Below the pieces are notes generated by a model, which did not search any database, was not told the origin of the DNA, and worked only from the letters and a program-made list of their open reading frames with translations. Below, piece by piece: positions 20,678 to 31,466 of a DNA stretch of 64,000 nt; the stretch's first letter is position 1; the number at the start of each line of letters is the position of its first letter. The position numbers and the translations under genes are program-made. The DNA is from Rhynchopus euleeides (Eukaryota; Euglenozoa; Diplonemea; Diplonemida; Diplonemidae), in contig OY723280.1 in NCBI GenBank assembly GCA_963210315.1, positions 1,984,001 to 2,048,000 on the forward strand. The letters run 5' to 3'.

Positions 20678-21496
20678 ATGGTCATGGAGGTGTTCCTGAT
20701 GGATGCGTCGACAGGCGTGACGCATGCTGTCGACATCGGGATGGACGAGAAGCCCGACAGGCTGAAGCTCGAAGCACGCGAGGTGTTCCGCTACCCTGAT
20801 GGTGTGGAGGAAGAGGACGTGCATCTGTCGGTGGGGGGCAAAGCTGTGTGTGGCGACGAGCCTCTGTGCCATGCAGGTGTCGAAGCCGGATGTGTGGTTC
20901 GCGTCACCCTCTGTCCCGACCGTCACCTCGATGCGGTGCACAGGGGGGAGAAGCGGCTGTGGGAGGTGCCACTGTGGGTGACGACACGTGATGAGATCCT
21001 TCAAGCAGTTCGGGCGGAGAGGGACGAGTGCGCCGACGAGCAAATATTAGCCTGGTTGAACTATGCGCACACCACCGTGAAGGGAGATCGTGAGTTCGTT
21101 CTTGCTGCAGTTCAACAACATGGGGGCTCACTCCAGCATGCGTACGACAGCCTGAAGGGAGGTCGTGAGATCGTTTTTGCTGCAGTTCAAAGATATGGGG
21201 GCTCACTCGAGTGCGCACACGACAGCCTGAAGGGAGATCGTGAGATCGTTCTTGCTGCAGTTGAACAATATGGGCGTGCACTCGAGTACGCAGACGACAG
21301 CCTGAAGGGAGATAGTGAGATCGTTCTTGCTACAGTTCAACAATATGGGGGCTCACTCGAGTACGCAGACGACAGCCTGAAGGGACATCGTGAGATCGTT
21401 CTTGCTGCAGTTCAACAATATGGGAGCGCACTGGAGTACGCAAGCGACAGCCTGAAGGGAGACCGTGAGATCGTTCTTGCTGCAGTTCAGGGGTGA
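20678..21496 (+). pseudogene. Ubiquitin-like + DUF4116 repeat protein, truncated by insertion
   Basis: 272 residues as it stands, from ATG 20678. Residues 3-80 look ubiquitin-like (VHLSVGGKAVCGDEPLCHAGVEAGCVVRVTL region). From about residue 115, seven 33-residue units follow the DUF4116 pattern (LKGDREIVLAAVQQYGGSLEYADDS). The DNA units are 99 bp and very alike, so recent tandem growth is likely. The frame stops at TGA 21494-21496, only a few bases into an 837-bp insertion (21490-22326). The same frame resumes after the insertion, adds about two more units and ends at TAA 22503-22505. DUF4116 repeats occur in expanded protist families; their function is not known. Confidence 0.85.
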
Positions 21497-22326
21497 TGGG
21501 TCGTCAGGGGAGCGGACCTGGCGACTACGGCTGGCACCTCCACGTGGTGAACCCTGGGGGCCTTTGCGAACAGACCGTTGAGGTAAGCTACGCTGCACGC
21601 TTTGGCTTAAGGTAGCGCATTGCGTGTAGGCTGGATGTATCCCTCTGGAGACCCGGTGTTTCGCTTAGGCCGCTAAGACCAGTCAGGCTGCACGCGGCGC
21701 TCATGAAGCGCGCCGCGTGGCCAGAAGAAACTGTGGGCGGCAACCGTGTTACGTGTTTTTCACCGGGGCGCGTGGGACAAGTTTACCGCACACGCGCACG
21801 TGGGACAAGTTCAACGCACACGTGGATCCCCCGGCTTTGCCTTCCTTCGCCTTCCTACTTTTAGTTCTTTTTCACCACGATCTTTTGCCCGTCACCTGTT
21901 GTTCGACCAGTCGAGCCGCGACCAGGAACGCCTCTGGAATACCCTGTGGTGGTGAGTGTCCGTTCGTCCTGTTTAGACCAGCCGTTGTTCCCGTCTTCTC
22001 CTTTTTACGCCCACTGGGTTGGAGTTGATCAGTCAATCGTTCATCCGACCGCAGCATTATGCGACCGGCGCGGTGTTAACAAACGAGTGCATTAATCGTA
22101 TTTTGTTGCACATTGCTTCCTTCCTTTCTACCTTTTAGCCTTTTCCCGCCAGCCCACAGAGATAGGAGCACGCTCTCCCTTTTAATTGCTGTTCTTGCTG
22201 TTAGCTTTTAGCTGGGTCCGCCCCGGCGAAGACCGGCGTCTTCTGGCCGTCTGGGGGGTCTGGCAATTGCGCTGGGCTCCCTGGATCCTCTGGATGAGTC
22301 AGTCTATAAACAAAATCAATACGTTT
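21490..22326. mobile_element. 837-bp insertion with 13-bp target duplication in DUF4116 gene
   Basis: Sequence foreign to the repeat gene, flanked by TTGCTGCAGTTCA at 21477-21489 and 22327-22339. Its 5' part is GC-rich and rich in possible stems (CGTCAGG with CCTGGCG near 21502-21523; CCACGTGG near 21538). It has no long ORF and no inverted ends. The long target duplication and lack of TIRs suggest a SINE-like or 5'-intact short non-LTR retroposon. No poly(A) tail is present; the 3' end reads AAACAAAATCAATACG. Because the gene is itself repetitive, part of the apparent duplication could be repeat identity. Confidence 0.65.
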
Positions 22327-22339
22327 TTGCTGCAGTTCA

Positions 22340-22505
22340 ACAATATGGGGGCTCACTGGAGTACGCAGACGACAGCCTGAAGGGAGATCGTGAGATCGTT
22401 TTTGCTGCAGTTCAACAATATTGGCCCTCACTCTGTTTCGCACACGACAGCCTGAAGGGAGATCCTGAAATAGTCCTTGCAGCAACTCAACAAGATCCGC
22501 ATTAA
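22340..22505 (+). pseudogene. Detached 3' part of the DUF4116 gene
   Basis: After the insertion the frame reads QYGGSLEYADDSLKGD, then FAAVQQYWPSLCFAHDSLKGD, and ends VLAATQQDPH with TAA at 22503-22505. The last unit is degenerate, as terminal repeat units often are. This part has no start codon of its own in a useful place and is probably not translated. Confidence 0.8.
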
Positions 22506-23536
22506 CTCGAGCCCGCAGGCGACAGCCCGAAGGGTGATCCTGATATCCGTCCTGCTGCGAGTCACTTCTCCCCAGGGTGGTAAGGGTGTTGCAGCGGATG
22601 CATCAGGGGCCGTGTTGCGTTGCCCTCTGCCACTGAGACCTGCCCGGGTCGCAAGATGCGGTTTCTGCAGTGATGTTTGTCAGGCCGCAGGAGTCGACAC
22701 TCTGTGCCTCTTCTTCTTCTTCTTCTCTCTAGCACCACCCCTTCTCGGTTGCTTCTCTGAGCCACCATGTGTGGCTCAGCAGGAGGCGTCACAGCATCCC
22801 TCACCCTCATGATGCCTTTCCCTTTTGTGTTCAGGAGGCAGCGATTCAACGGAAAAGAGATGCTGCCAATCATATTCAGAGTCGCATGCAAAGGGGGCTG
22901 TCTGGTTCACACCCCTCAGGATAGTCTTGGCGGTGATGCCGTGCTGGCGCCGTGCCGTGTCTTCAGTGCCTACAGCAGGGTGCGTTCTGCACTCCAGCCA
23001 CACTGCTGAAACTCAGATTTCCGCGCATTTCCGCCCCACTTCCCGAACCACCACCCCGATGTGTCCATGCCTTGTGTTTTCCTGCCGCTTTGCTGCCTAA
23101 CCAAACAACGTGAGCCAGGTTCACCCTCGACAGGCTCCGTGCAACAGCTCAGTGTGCATCTGCTTCCTCCCATCAACGTGATGAACAGTCCTCGCGAGGC
23201 TTCTTTACCCCCACCACCCTCCCGAGCGTGTCCCCGATTGAAAGGAGCCTGGTTAATATCATGAACAGGGGACGAACGGATCTGATCCTGTTCTGGACAT
23301 GAAGGAACACACGCCCAATTCCGCCACTGAACCCTGTTCTCAAACTTTCACCCCTTCGCCTCCGACCCACTCAGACCCTTCGAACCCGTCACTGCCCGCA
23401 CATTCATCACCCCACACCTCCTCCCTCCAGGGTGCAGGCCAGGGGGCGGTGCCACTCAACACCCACCCTTGCCCCCTCCTCTCCTTTACACTCATAATAG
23501 CGCCGCCCAGGCATCGCCAGCCACGCAGCAGAAGGA
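22506..23536. other. Intergenic, no gene seen
   Basis: No supported gene. Contains a TTC repeat (about 22709-22726). Confidence 0.4.
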
Positions 23537-23800
23537 ATGCCGACACAAGGCGCTCCCCTGGCAGCTGCGGCAGGGGGCGGTGCGGGCGTGCCGCTGATCT
23601 GCGACCCCAGCGAGGTCCCCCTGCAGGCCCTGCTTCCTGCAGCATACGACGCTGTGGCAGAGCTGTTCGCAGACGATACGTCGCGATGGCTTGCCACCGC
23701 AGCTGTATTGGTCTGCCTCTATAACCTCTACGAGTTGGTGGCGTGGATCCTGACAGGTCTGACCGGTGGTTCCCGCCCCAGGCACTGCACAGAAGACTGA
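23537..23800 (+). CDS. Small single-span membrane protein
   Basis: 87 residues from ATG 23537 to TGA 23798-23800. An Ala/Gly/Pro-rich start is followed by ALLPAAYDAVAELFADDTSRW and one hydrophobic segment (WLATAAVLVCLYNLYELVAWIL, residues about 50-71), then a short polar tail. There is no signal peptide, so a tail-anchored or reverse-anchored small membrane protein is possible. No family recognised. It is short and unsupported by neighbours, so it may not be a gene. Confidence 0.45.
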   Translation: MPTQGAPLAAAAGGGAGVPLICDPSEVPLQALLPAAYDAVAELFADDTSRWLATAAVLVCLYNLYELVAWILTGLTGGSRPRHCTED

Positions 23801-24467
23801 GGCCTGCTGGCAGCAATGGAGCAGCAATGTATGGCGCTCACGCGCATGACAATGCTGCGAAGGCCCGGGAGGGGTTTTGGTTGTCTGCCTACTAGGGGTG
23901 TTCGCTGCACTGCCGAAAAAGGTGCGAATTTTTTGGCGCATGTCCTCCTAACCTTATTGAGAGGAGAAAGAGGCACCGAGATTTGCTAAAAAAAATACCC
24001 ACCGACTCTCGAAGATCCCCCTCCGATGGAATCGATGGAACGGAGAGGTGTACACGGCGCCCTAGTTTCTAGTTTGACGAGTGAGGTAACTAGTTATTTT
24101 CTCACACGATACCCTCTTCCCTCCCCCATCCCTTCCCGGGAAATGAGACGGCGGCGGTGGCCCACCCCGGTTTCATTCCTTGTCCAACCTTCAACGACAT
24201 CCTGTTGTGTGACCCTTCACTCCGCGCCACTGCATACCCACACCCCTCCATCCTACACCCCCCACCCTCGCAGGTGCAGCACACGCCGTGCGACACACTA
24301 CACTACACCCCCTGCGGTGCAGGGGCTCGCGGTTATCCTCCTCCCCCCCACCCTTCTCTGCTGCCACCACTACCCTGTCCCGCCACACCGTGGGAGTCTG
24401 GGTGTGGGCAGGCAAGCAGACCAGCAGTAATCAGGCTTCTTGACCTGGAGGGGCTTTGGGAGACCAG
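23801..24467. other. Intergenic upstream of the kinase gene
   Basis: No gene seen. A palindromic CTAGTT-rich patch lies at 24062-24096. The last part should hold the NEK kinase promoter. Confidence 0.35.
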
Positions 24468-27115
24468 ATGGAGAAGTATCAGAGGCAGCGTGTGATTGGG
24501 AAAGGGTCATATGGACAGGCCGTGGTGGTGAAGCGCAAGGCAGATGGCATGCTGCTGGTGGTGAAGGAGGTGCGCCTGCAGGGGCTGAAGATCGAGGAGA
24601 GGCGGGAGGCGCGTGCGGAGTGTGAGCTGCTGAGCCGCCTGAAGCATCCCAACATCGTGCAGTATGCGGAACACTTTGAGCAGCGCCAGGTGTTGTACAT
24701 TGCGATGGAGTTCGCAGAAAAGGGCGATCTAGATGGGATGCTGAAGAAGTATCAGAAACAGCACGGCTACACAGGGCGTGGGCTGCCGCAGGATCAGGCG
24801 CTGCACTACTTCGCCCAGATATGCATGGCCATGCGGTACCTTCACGAGAAGAAAATCCTGCACCGCGACATCAAGTGCGCCAACATCTTCCTCACAGCCT
24901 CCAACGTCGTCAAGATCGGGGACTTCGGCATCTCCACCATCCTGCGCAACACGTTTGCCCTTGCGCGGACAGTGTGCGGCACGCCTTACTACTTCTCCCC
25001 TGAGCTCTGCCAGAACAGGCCGTACAATAACAAGTCGGATGTGTGGGCTATCGGGTGTGTCTTCTATGAGGTATGGCCTGCCTTCCCACCTGCTGTGTGT
25101 TCTTCGGGTTTGTTGTGAAGGGACAGAAAAGGGGTGGCGGCTTGGGAATGTGTCGGGTTTTGGCGTGTGGGGAAGTGTTGTCTTTTCCCCTATCATGCGA
25201 AGCTCTCGCAAGGCTAGGGGAGAAATAAGCGGCAGGGCTAGGTTATGAATCATGGTTCGATCTGTTTTTCATACGCATCCCGCCTGTCCGAATCAAATCC
25301 AACAACACCCATCAGCTGCTGACGCTGAAGCACCCCTTCGACGGGCACAACATGAAGCAGTTGATGCAGCGTATTGTGAAGGGGTCGCCTGCGCCTGTCT
25401 CTGCGTCATATGATCCGGATGTGCGTGCCCTCGTGACATCGATGCTGCAGAAGAACGACAAGGTGCGCCCCAACATGGGGCAGATCCTCGCCATGCCTGT
25501 GATGCGGTCAGCCCTGGAGCGGCTGCAGCAGGGCCTCGGCATAGCCGCCACGCAGAAGGAGAAGCTGCCCAACTTCAGGGACATGCTCAACAAGAACGCC
25601 CAGGTCCACCCGGCACCCAGCAAATCCCCGAGCCGCCCAAACATGAAAAACCCGGGCCCCGACTCGCCGCGCGGGGCTGCCATCAACATGGCACGCCAGC
25701 AAGGTATGTGCCTCCAGCAGTGCTGCACTGCACTGCCGTGCACCCCACAGGCCAGAAGCGCCAGGACAAACAAGGCGCCTTGGATCTTGCAGCGAAGCGT
25801 GAGCGGGAGGCGGTATGCCGCAGTCACATTGGGTGGGAGGAGGGTGGGGATGCTGGCACCTGCCTTGCTGTGCGCTTTGAGGCCTTTCTCGGGATCGCAA
25901 ATGGGAGGTGTCGGTGGCGCCTTTCGAAGGCACCATGCCATGCCCGATGTCCCCATGCCCCCCCGCATACCCTCGCCCGCGCAGAAGATGCAGAAGCAGA
26001 TCGAGGAACGCAAGGTGGAGGCGCAGCGCATGGAGAAGAACCTCGAGGCGCAGATCGCCGAGCGGGCCAAGGGGGTTGCGAAGTGGCACCGCGGGGAGCA
26101 GGCGAAGCAGCAGCAGCCGGAGCGGGGTCGGGGCAACAGCCCCGCCCCCGCCAACAAGCGGCGGGGGAGCGCCCCCGTGACATCGCCCACTACGGCGCCG
26201 CTCGACATCTTCGGGGGGCGGGCACAGGCATCGCCGCGCCCGGCTGTTGTGGAGAACGGGAGGCGGAAGAACCAGCTGCGCGAGGAGGAGGAGAAGAACC
26301 TGCGTGCACAGGAGGAGGCGCAGCGCAAGAAGCAGGCCATCGCACAGGGCCTGGATGAGGACCGCCCGAGCAAAGACGGCGATGGCAGGGGGCCCAGCCC
26401 CCCTGCGCATGGGAGGCGGGCGAGCGCCATCGCTGTGCCGAAGAAGGGTGAGGACAGCGATGACAACGCAGATGACAGCGAGACGAGCGACGAGGAGCCT
26501 GACTCCGAGCAGCAGAAGAACAAGCGGCAGGACGAGTACTCTGAGATGCTGGCGGATATCGGGAAGGCGCTGACGGCGAAGCCCAAGCAGGACGAGGACT
26601 TCGAGGATGCGGAGGACTGCCCCCCCGCCCTGTCGCCCACCTCGGAGAGCGACCCGCCGAAGTTTGTCCTGGCGGGGGCGACGCTGCGCCTCGACGTGCC
26701 GAAGACAGCGCCGCTGTCGCAGCGCCTGGAGGTGCTCCGACAGTACATCGACATGCAGCTCGGAACCGACCTCTTCGTGCGTGCCTATAAAATGGTCAGC
26801 GAGTTGGACAACACAGCAGAGGTGTGATTCCGCAGGGTAGGGCGTTTGATGCGGGGGAGGCAGAGGGGGTTGGGTGGGCTGTGGAGGAGGGGGTGGTTGC
26901 ATCGCATCAGACTTGGGTGATTGTGTTGGGGTGTGGTCCTCTGTGGCCTCTGCTAGAAGTTGCATCTCACCCTCACCCCACACCCTCACACCCATCGCCC
27001 TCCCATGCAGGTGTTGGCAAGCGTGGACAAGCTCCTCGGGGATTCCAAGAAGCAGATGACACCCCTCATCTGCCAGCTCGTCTACTGCGATGACCAGCTC
27101 AATCTGAACCAGTAA
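24468..27115 (+). CDS. NEK-type serine/threonine protein kinase, 5 exons
   Basis: Exons 24468-25070, 25316-25703, 25751-25812, 25985-26821 and 27011-27115 give 664 residues. Introns start GTATG except the last (GTGTG); intron 2 is only 47 nt and is the only phase 1 intron. The kinase domain fills about residues 4-260: glycine loop GKGSYG (11-16), Lys33 in VVKEV, HRDIKCANIFL, DFGIS and GTPYYFSPELCQNRPYNNKSD. The NEK signature continues across intron 1 into LLTLKHPFDGHNMKQL. All catalytic residues are present. The C-terminal half is charged: a Lys/Glu/Gln-rich, coiled-coil-prone block (about 355-480), acidic DSETSDEEPDSEQ, and a conserved-looking end (DTFVRAYKM-like helix). NEK kinases act in cilia and mitosis, which fits the nearby dynein gene. 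Retaining intron 1 would truncate inside the kinase domain. Confidence 0.93.
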
Positions 27116-27687
27116 TGGGGGGCGTGGATTGCGGCAAGTGGTGGTGCCATGGCAAAGCCTGCTCGCGGCGTGTGTTGGGCACGCCAAGTAGGAGACTAAA
27201 GCGTGTGGATCTTCATCTGTGGCAGACCCGATGCCTTTGTTTCAACCGGGCCAAGCCGTTCAACAGAAGCAATAAAGGTCGACGACAATACAAGAGAACC
27301 TACAAAACGTCACGCAAAATAACTCAGGGGCGTCACCCGTCAAACATTCAAGGTGTGTCGAGTGCATCCACCCTCCCCCCCAGCCCCCCCTGCTCGGCCC
27401 TTCCACCGACACAACCCGCATAACGAGGGAGAGAAGGCAAGCCCCAACTCTGTGCATTCCCCCCGCTCTCTCTGCTTCACGGCCTTCTGCCCCCCCCCCC
27501 CTCCCTCCCCCCCTCGGCCCTTCCAGTGGCACATGTCCCCACTGTGTGTGCACCCCCTTCCCCCTTCTTCTCGCTAGCTTCCCTTTGGGTGCATGCCCCC
27601 AGCCGGACCGGACCCCCTCTCCCCCCCCCCCTACCTCCAAGGCTGAGCAGTGGGTTTATCCGAACCGCCACCCCCCCCCCCCCCCTA
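27116..27687. other. Intergenic, C-rich
   Basis: No gene. CCCCTCCC-type tracts and C runs at 27490, 27625 and 27670-27684. An AATAAAG at 27271, about 155 bp after the kinase stop, could be its polyadenylation signal. Confidence 0.4.
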
Positions 27688-29020
27688 GGGGTGGGTATAC
27701 CCCTGTGAGAAAATGGGTATTTTCAGGACACGCTCTAAACACCTCTCAGCCCCTACCTGACACACGCACCGACCCCAAAGGGTGCCAGAATGATATCCTG
27801 AGGCCACCAACACCATTTGTGGGGCCTTATGGGGTGTTTTTTGGGGTTCCGGAAAATTTGCCCACCGGTGGTTCCTGGTGGTACCGTAGGCCCGCCTCTG
27901 TTTGCTGGACACGCCCTTTTGCTGGCACAATACGGGGTAGGCGTGGTGAAGGGGGTGTCGGAAATTGCCCGGACACGGGTTTCGACGATTGTGCCCCTGT
28001 CCCACTGTTTTTTGCGCGAATTACATGCACGTGTAGGCGTGCTTTGGCCTGTACAGGCCTGGATAGGCACAGATTGCCTGTATGGATTGATCTCGATGTG
28101 CATATCCCGACAGGTATGGGCCTGTATGGTCTTGTTATCCTGCGTGGAGCCCTGCTGAAAAATCAGATGGCTGTCGGTATTCACAGCCAGTATATTTCTT
28201 TCACAGAGCACCCGAAGCTCGTCAATACGATTGCGCTTCAGGGCGCGCCTGTGCCTCGCCTGATGGGCAATTCGTCCATCACGCCCCTCAACAGAGCCAG
28301 GTGTCACAGGAATGACTTCCATCGATTCGGGTGGTTTGCAAAAGCCTCCTCGTCATTTGCTTCGAATTCAGCAAATTTGTGCATAGTAACTCAGTTCACC
28401 TGCTGCGTGTCTGTGCATTCCTGCTGTTGACAGTGCTGCAGTGTGCGCAGCCAGGCATTGGTTCCCATGCTGGCAGGCAGGTGTTTGGACTTTGAATTTC
28501 GTGAGGGTTTGAGGCGTGCCTTGAGCCTATCGAAATGATTGCGCCTCAGCTGCTAATGTCTCACCAGGAGCGCCCAGTTCTTCGCGAAGATGAGTTTTCA
28601 GAAGTGACTGAGTGCAACTGTGGCACAGTGCGGCGCTCAACACAGGCAGCATGTCGTCATGGAGAAGAGTGTCGATTGCTATAGAATCTGGCATGCGGGA
28701 GTAGCCTCGTTCTACAGTCTGCGCGAGCTGGTTCCCGAGGGTGATATTTTCTTGGTAACAGGCTTGTGGGGTGGCACTAGCCATGTGAAGGGGTGTGAGT
28801 GAGTGTGCAGTGCCTATCCGGGGGGCACCGTAGGAACCACCGATGGGCAAATTTTTTAGAATGCCAAAATATCAGCCCTGAGGTTGATCTGGTGGTGAAA
28901 TCTCCACCACAAAACACTTTTGGGACGATCTGGGCACATTGGCACCCTTTACATGGCTTTCTGAGGTACTTTTTGGTGTTCCCGAAAAATGTTATTTTCT
29001 CACGCGTATAGGGGGGGGTA
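27688..29020. mobile_element. Element with ~200-bp imperfect inverted repeats
   Basis: The left arm (about 27688-27905) and right arm (about 28800-29018) are imperfect inverse copies. Shared words in order include GTATACCCC, GTGAGAAAAT, CTGAGG, AAAATTTGCCCA, CGGTGGTTCCT and ACGGTGCCCCC-like sequence. The 900-bp interior has open frames on both strands (for example 28527-28850, minus) with no family resemblance. Long degenerate arms suggest an old foldback-type DNA transposon. The D element abuts its right end. Confidence 0.55.
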
Positions 29021-29370
29021 TACACGGCGCTGAAGTAAATTACATTACAAGTGGTTTTACATGTAAAATTACAAGTGAAAAATGGTTACAAGTGCCACTT
29101 GTAAAATTACAAGTACCACATGTAAAATTACAAGTGCCACTTGTAACTTTTACAAGTGGTACTTGTAATTTTACATGTAAATGACATGTGCCACTTGTCA
29201 TCTCCGCGGTTTCCTTCATACTCTACACTGTGATGGGGGGTTTTTTGGCAAGCGGAGTGGCAAGGAGGGGGGAGAAATGACCAGCAAACGGTGGGAGTGC
29301 AATGCAACAGCTGTCGAGATCGGATCGAGTGGACTGATTGTATTTTGTGCCGACGACGAGTCTCATTTTT

Positions 29371-30051
29371 TCAGACTGCAGGGTGTTCGTCCGACATGTG
29401 CATATCCCTCAGTTCTTGTGAAGCAAACTCCTGCAGACACACAGGGCAGGTCGTGATGTCCAGCTCATCCTGGTGGACGTAGAGGGCGTGTTGGCTAAGT
29501 CCACTTCTGAACACCGTTTTCTCACACAAGGGGCAAGACACTCGACATTCACACTGCGCCCTCGGCCGGTGCTGTCCGTCGTAGTGGGCGTAGAGCCCGT
29601 AAACCCGCGCGAAGCTCTTGTCAGGGCAAACAACGCAGCTATACGCTTCTGTGGCGGATGTCTCGTCGCCATCATCATCATCATCATCACCAGCCTCGCC
29701 GCTATTGCCGTCACTCGCAAGGTTGCCGCCATCACCAGCCTCCTCCCCGTCGGTGGTTCCTTGTGCAGGGGGCGTCACCTCCGTCACCTCCCAGGGTTCT
29801 TCGTCACAGATGCAAACCAGGAAAACATCGCCGTTGTTGCCGGGTTCTGCCTGAAATGTTTGTCCGTGACCATCTCTGCGGCGCACATGTGACCCGAGGC
29901 CAAGTTTGTCCAAGCGGACCACCAATTGACGAGCAGCCTTGAGCCACGTATCATTGTGAGTGATCACACACCTGCACAGGCGCATGGAATCGTAAGATAA
30001 TATTTGGGGCCGCTCGCCGATGGTAGGAGTCAGTGGAGGCACTTTGCGCAC
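29371..30051 (-). CDS. Acidic C2H2-type zinc-finger protein of element D
   Basis: Up to 226 residues; the reading opens with GTG at 30051, and the first ATG is at about 29985. The middle is acidic (GEAGDDDDDDGDE). The C-terminus has three C2H2-like fingers: CVVCPDKSFARVYGLYAHYDGQH, CPLCEKTVFRSGLSQHALYVH and CPVCLQEFASQELRDMHMSDEH. It follows the preceding frame with a 22-nt overlap, so it may be the C-terminal part of one large product rather than a separate gene. DNA binding to the subterminal motifs is a plausible role but is inference. Confidence 0.6.
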   Translation of the reverse strand: MRKVPPLTPTIGERPQILSYDSMRLCRCVITHNDTWLKAARQLVVRLDKLGLGSHVRRRDGHGQTFQAEPGNNGDVFLVCICDEEPWEVTEVTPPAQGTTDGEEAGDGGNLASDGNSGEAGDDDDDDGDETSATEAYSCVVCPDKSFARVYGLYAHYDGQHRPRAQCECRVSCPLCEKTVFRSGLSQHALYVHQDELDITTCPVCLQEFASQELRDMHMSDEHPAV

Positions 30052-30959
30052 GGTATTTTATCCGTCAAGTGTTTCTGTTTCAGTTCATAGATCTGCAGAT
30101 CACGCTCCATCGTCTGCGGGGATCCCCCACGTGTCCACCTCTTGCGCTCACCGTTGCCCTGTTCGAAGAGCTCGTCGGAGACGGTGACCCTGTGCGCATC
30201 CTGCTCATCAAACCAGTGTTCGAGAGAATGAGCATATGCCGAGCGAGTGATCCCGGGATTTGCCCACTCCAACAAGAAAATCAGCACATGATAGCTGATC
30301 ACAGCGAATAGAAACTCTTTGCGGCAGGAACCTGTTGAGAAGTATCGCACTGGTATGTCTTGGTAGCGGAAGAAGATCAGTGATTGCATTGCGCAGCACA
30401 ATGTCCGCTGATTCCCCACGGTGATGGCCTTCAAAGCAGCGAGTATCTCTCTTGCGTGCTTCCCAGTGAAATTTTTGCCCACTTTTCCAAGGATGGTTTC
30501 CTCCACCACTTTTGATCCCGGCAGCGTACGTAGAATGAGGCGCATGACACCTTTCGTGTCGTGAAGGGGGGGGCGTCACGGTGTAGACAGGATTCGAGAA
30601 TTTTGAAGCGATGCTACAAGTGAATCCTGCGGCATCCATCTCTTGGATACTACAGCGGTGGCAGTCATGCAGGTACTCCAAACGCTCGTCGATTCCTGTA
30701 AGGCAGAAGGCAGAACGATGCCCTGTCCCACCTACACCTTTGAAGAGTGACCACAACTCTAAGTGGTCACCCCCAAGCCGGAACTGGGTGATGGAAAAGG
30801 AGCAAGGCCCCTTCGTGAAGATCCCCTTCTGAACTGCCACAATCTGCCCCAAGGCATGGAGCATCCACCATTCGTAGAACAGGGGCTTGTGGCGGTCACA
30901 CACTGTCAGAAAGCGGGACGCGGTGATCCCGTCCGTCAATGCGATTGCCAGTCGCTGCC
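30030..30959 (-). pseudogene. Unrecognised large ORF of element D, frame shifted at a C8 run
   Basis: The 5' part (frame of 30939-30208) reads RLAIALTDGITASRF, HKPLFYEWWMLHALGQ and ERLEYLHDCHRC. It loses sense after a run of eight C (minus strand) at about 30565-30572; with seven C the frame passes directly into the second open part (30545-30030; VEETILGKVGKNF, LEHWFDEQDAHRV, LQIYELKQKHL). Together about 300 residues. This is either a one-base mutation, an assembly error in a homopolymer, or programmed slippage. No match to a known transposase family that I can name; Trp/His-rich helical character only. It is preceded in frame by TAA, so its start or an upstream splice is unknown. Confidence 0.55.
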
Positions 30960-30994
30960 TGCTCTTTCCTTAAAGGCTACCGGGTGTGTAGCCA

Positions 30995-31466
30995 TCACCC
31001 GTGACCATGACTGTTGGTGGGGGGCGACCCGAGCGGATGGGGAAAGCCCTCAGCAGAAACTCGAGGCCCCCGCATGTTCCCTAGCAGAGAGGGCGTCATC
31101 AGCCGGAGGGGAGCTTCATGCTTTACGAGGAGGGGGTATGAAAGCCCCATCGAGATCCCTGTCTCTCTGCGAACGAGTGAGCCCAGCCGTTCACAGTCGC
31201 GCAGAGACATGCCCAACTCTGCCCTGTGTTGTCGAATGATTTCACCGATTTCTGCTTGAATCCACAAAATGCGGAGGCGGCACAACGAGCGAGCCGCTGT
31301 ATTCACCTGGCTCACACTGGTCCGAAGGACGGTCCCTGTAGAAGGTGTAGTCGACCTGCACCCCTTCCAGCGTCGCCGTCACCAGCTTGGCGAAGCCATT
31401 CTCGACGATGACGCTATAGTAGCGCCCGGTCTCCTGGTCGTGCACGCCCACAACGATGTGCTGCAT
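30995..31466 (-). pseudogene. Short overlapping ORFs of element D
   Basis: Two frames: 31466-31242 (74 residues, HIVVGVHDQETGRYYSVIVE, starting within the end of the next ORF upstream) and 31315-30995 (106 residues, IIRQHRAELGMSLRDCERLG, with a helix-turn-helix look). They overlap each other and their neighbours by 50-75 nt in different frames. This suggests one ancestral coding region broken by indels, or exons whose splice sites I cannot place. Confidence 0.4.

Noticed and set aside
21490..21580. HDV-like self-cleaving ribozyme at the 5' end of the 837-bp insertion
   Set aside because: Several stems can be drawn, but I could not pair a full double pseudoknot with the expected catalytic C, so it is only suggested as a check.
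25312..27187. Long minus-strand frames opposite the kinase gene
   Set aside because: Shadows; the plus strand carries kinase motifs and consistent splice sites.
27546..28430. 294-codon plus-strand open frame
   Set aside because: It starts in C-rich DNA, crosses the left arm of an inverted-repeat element and has no domain-like sequence.
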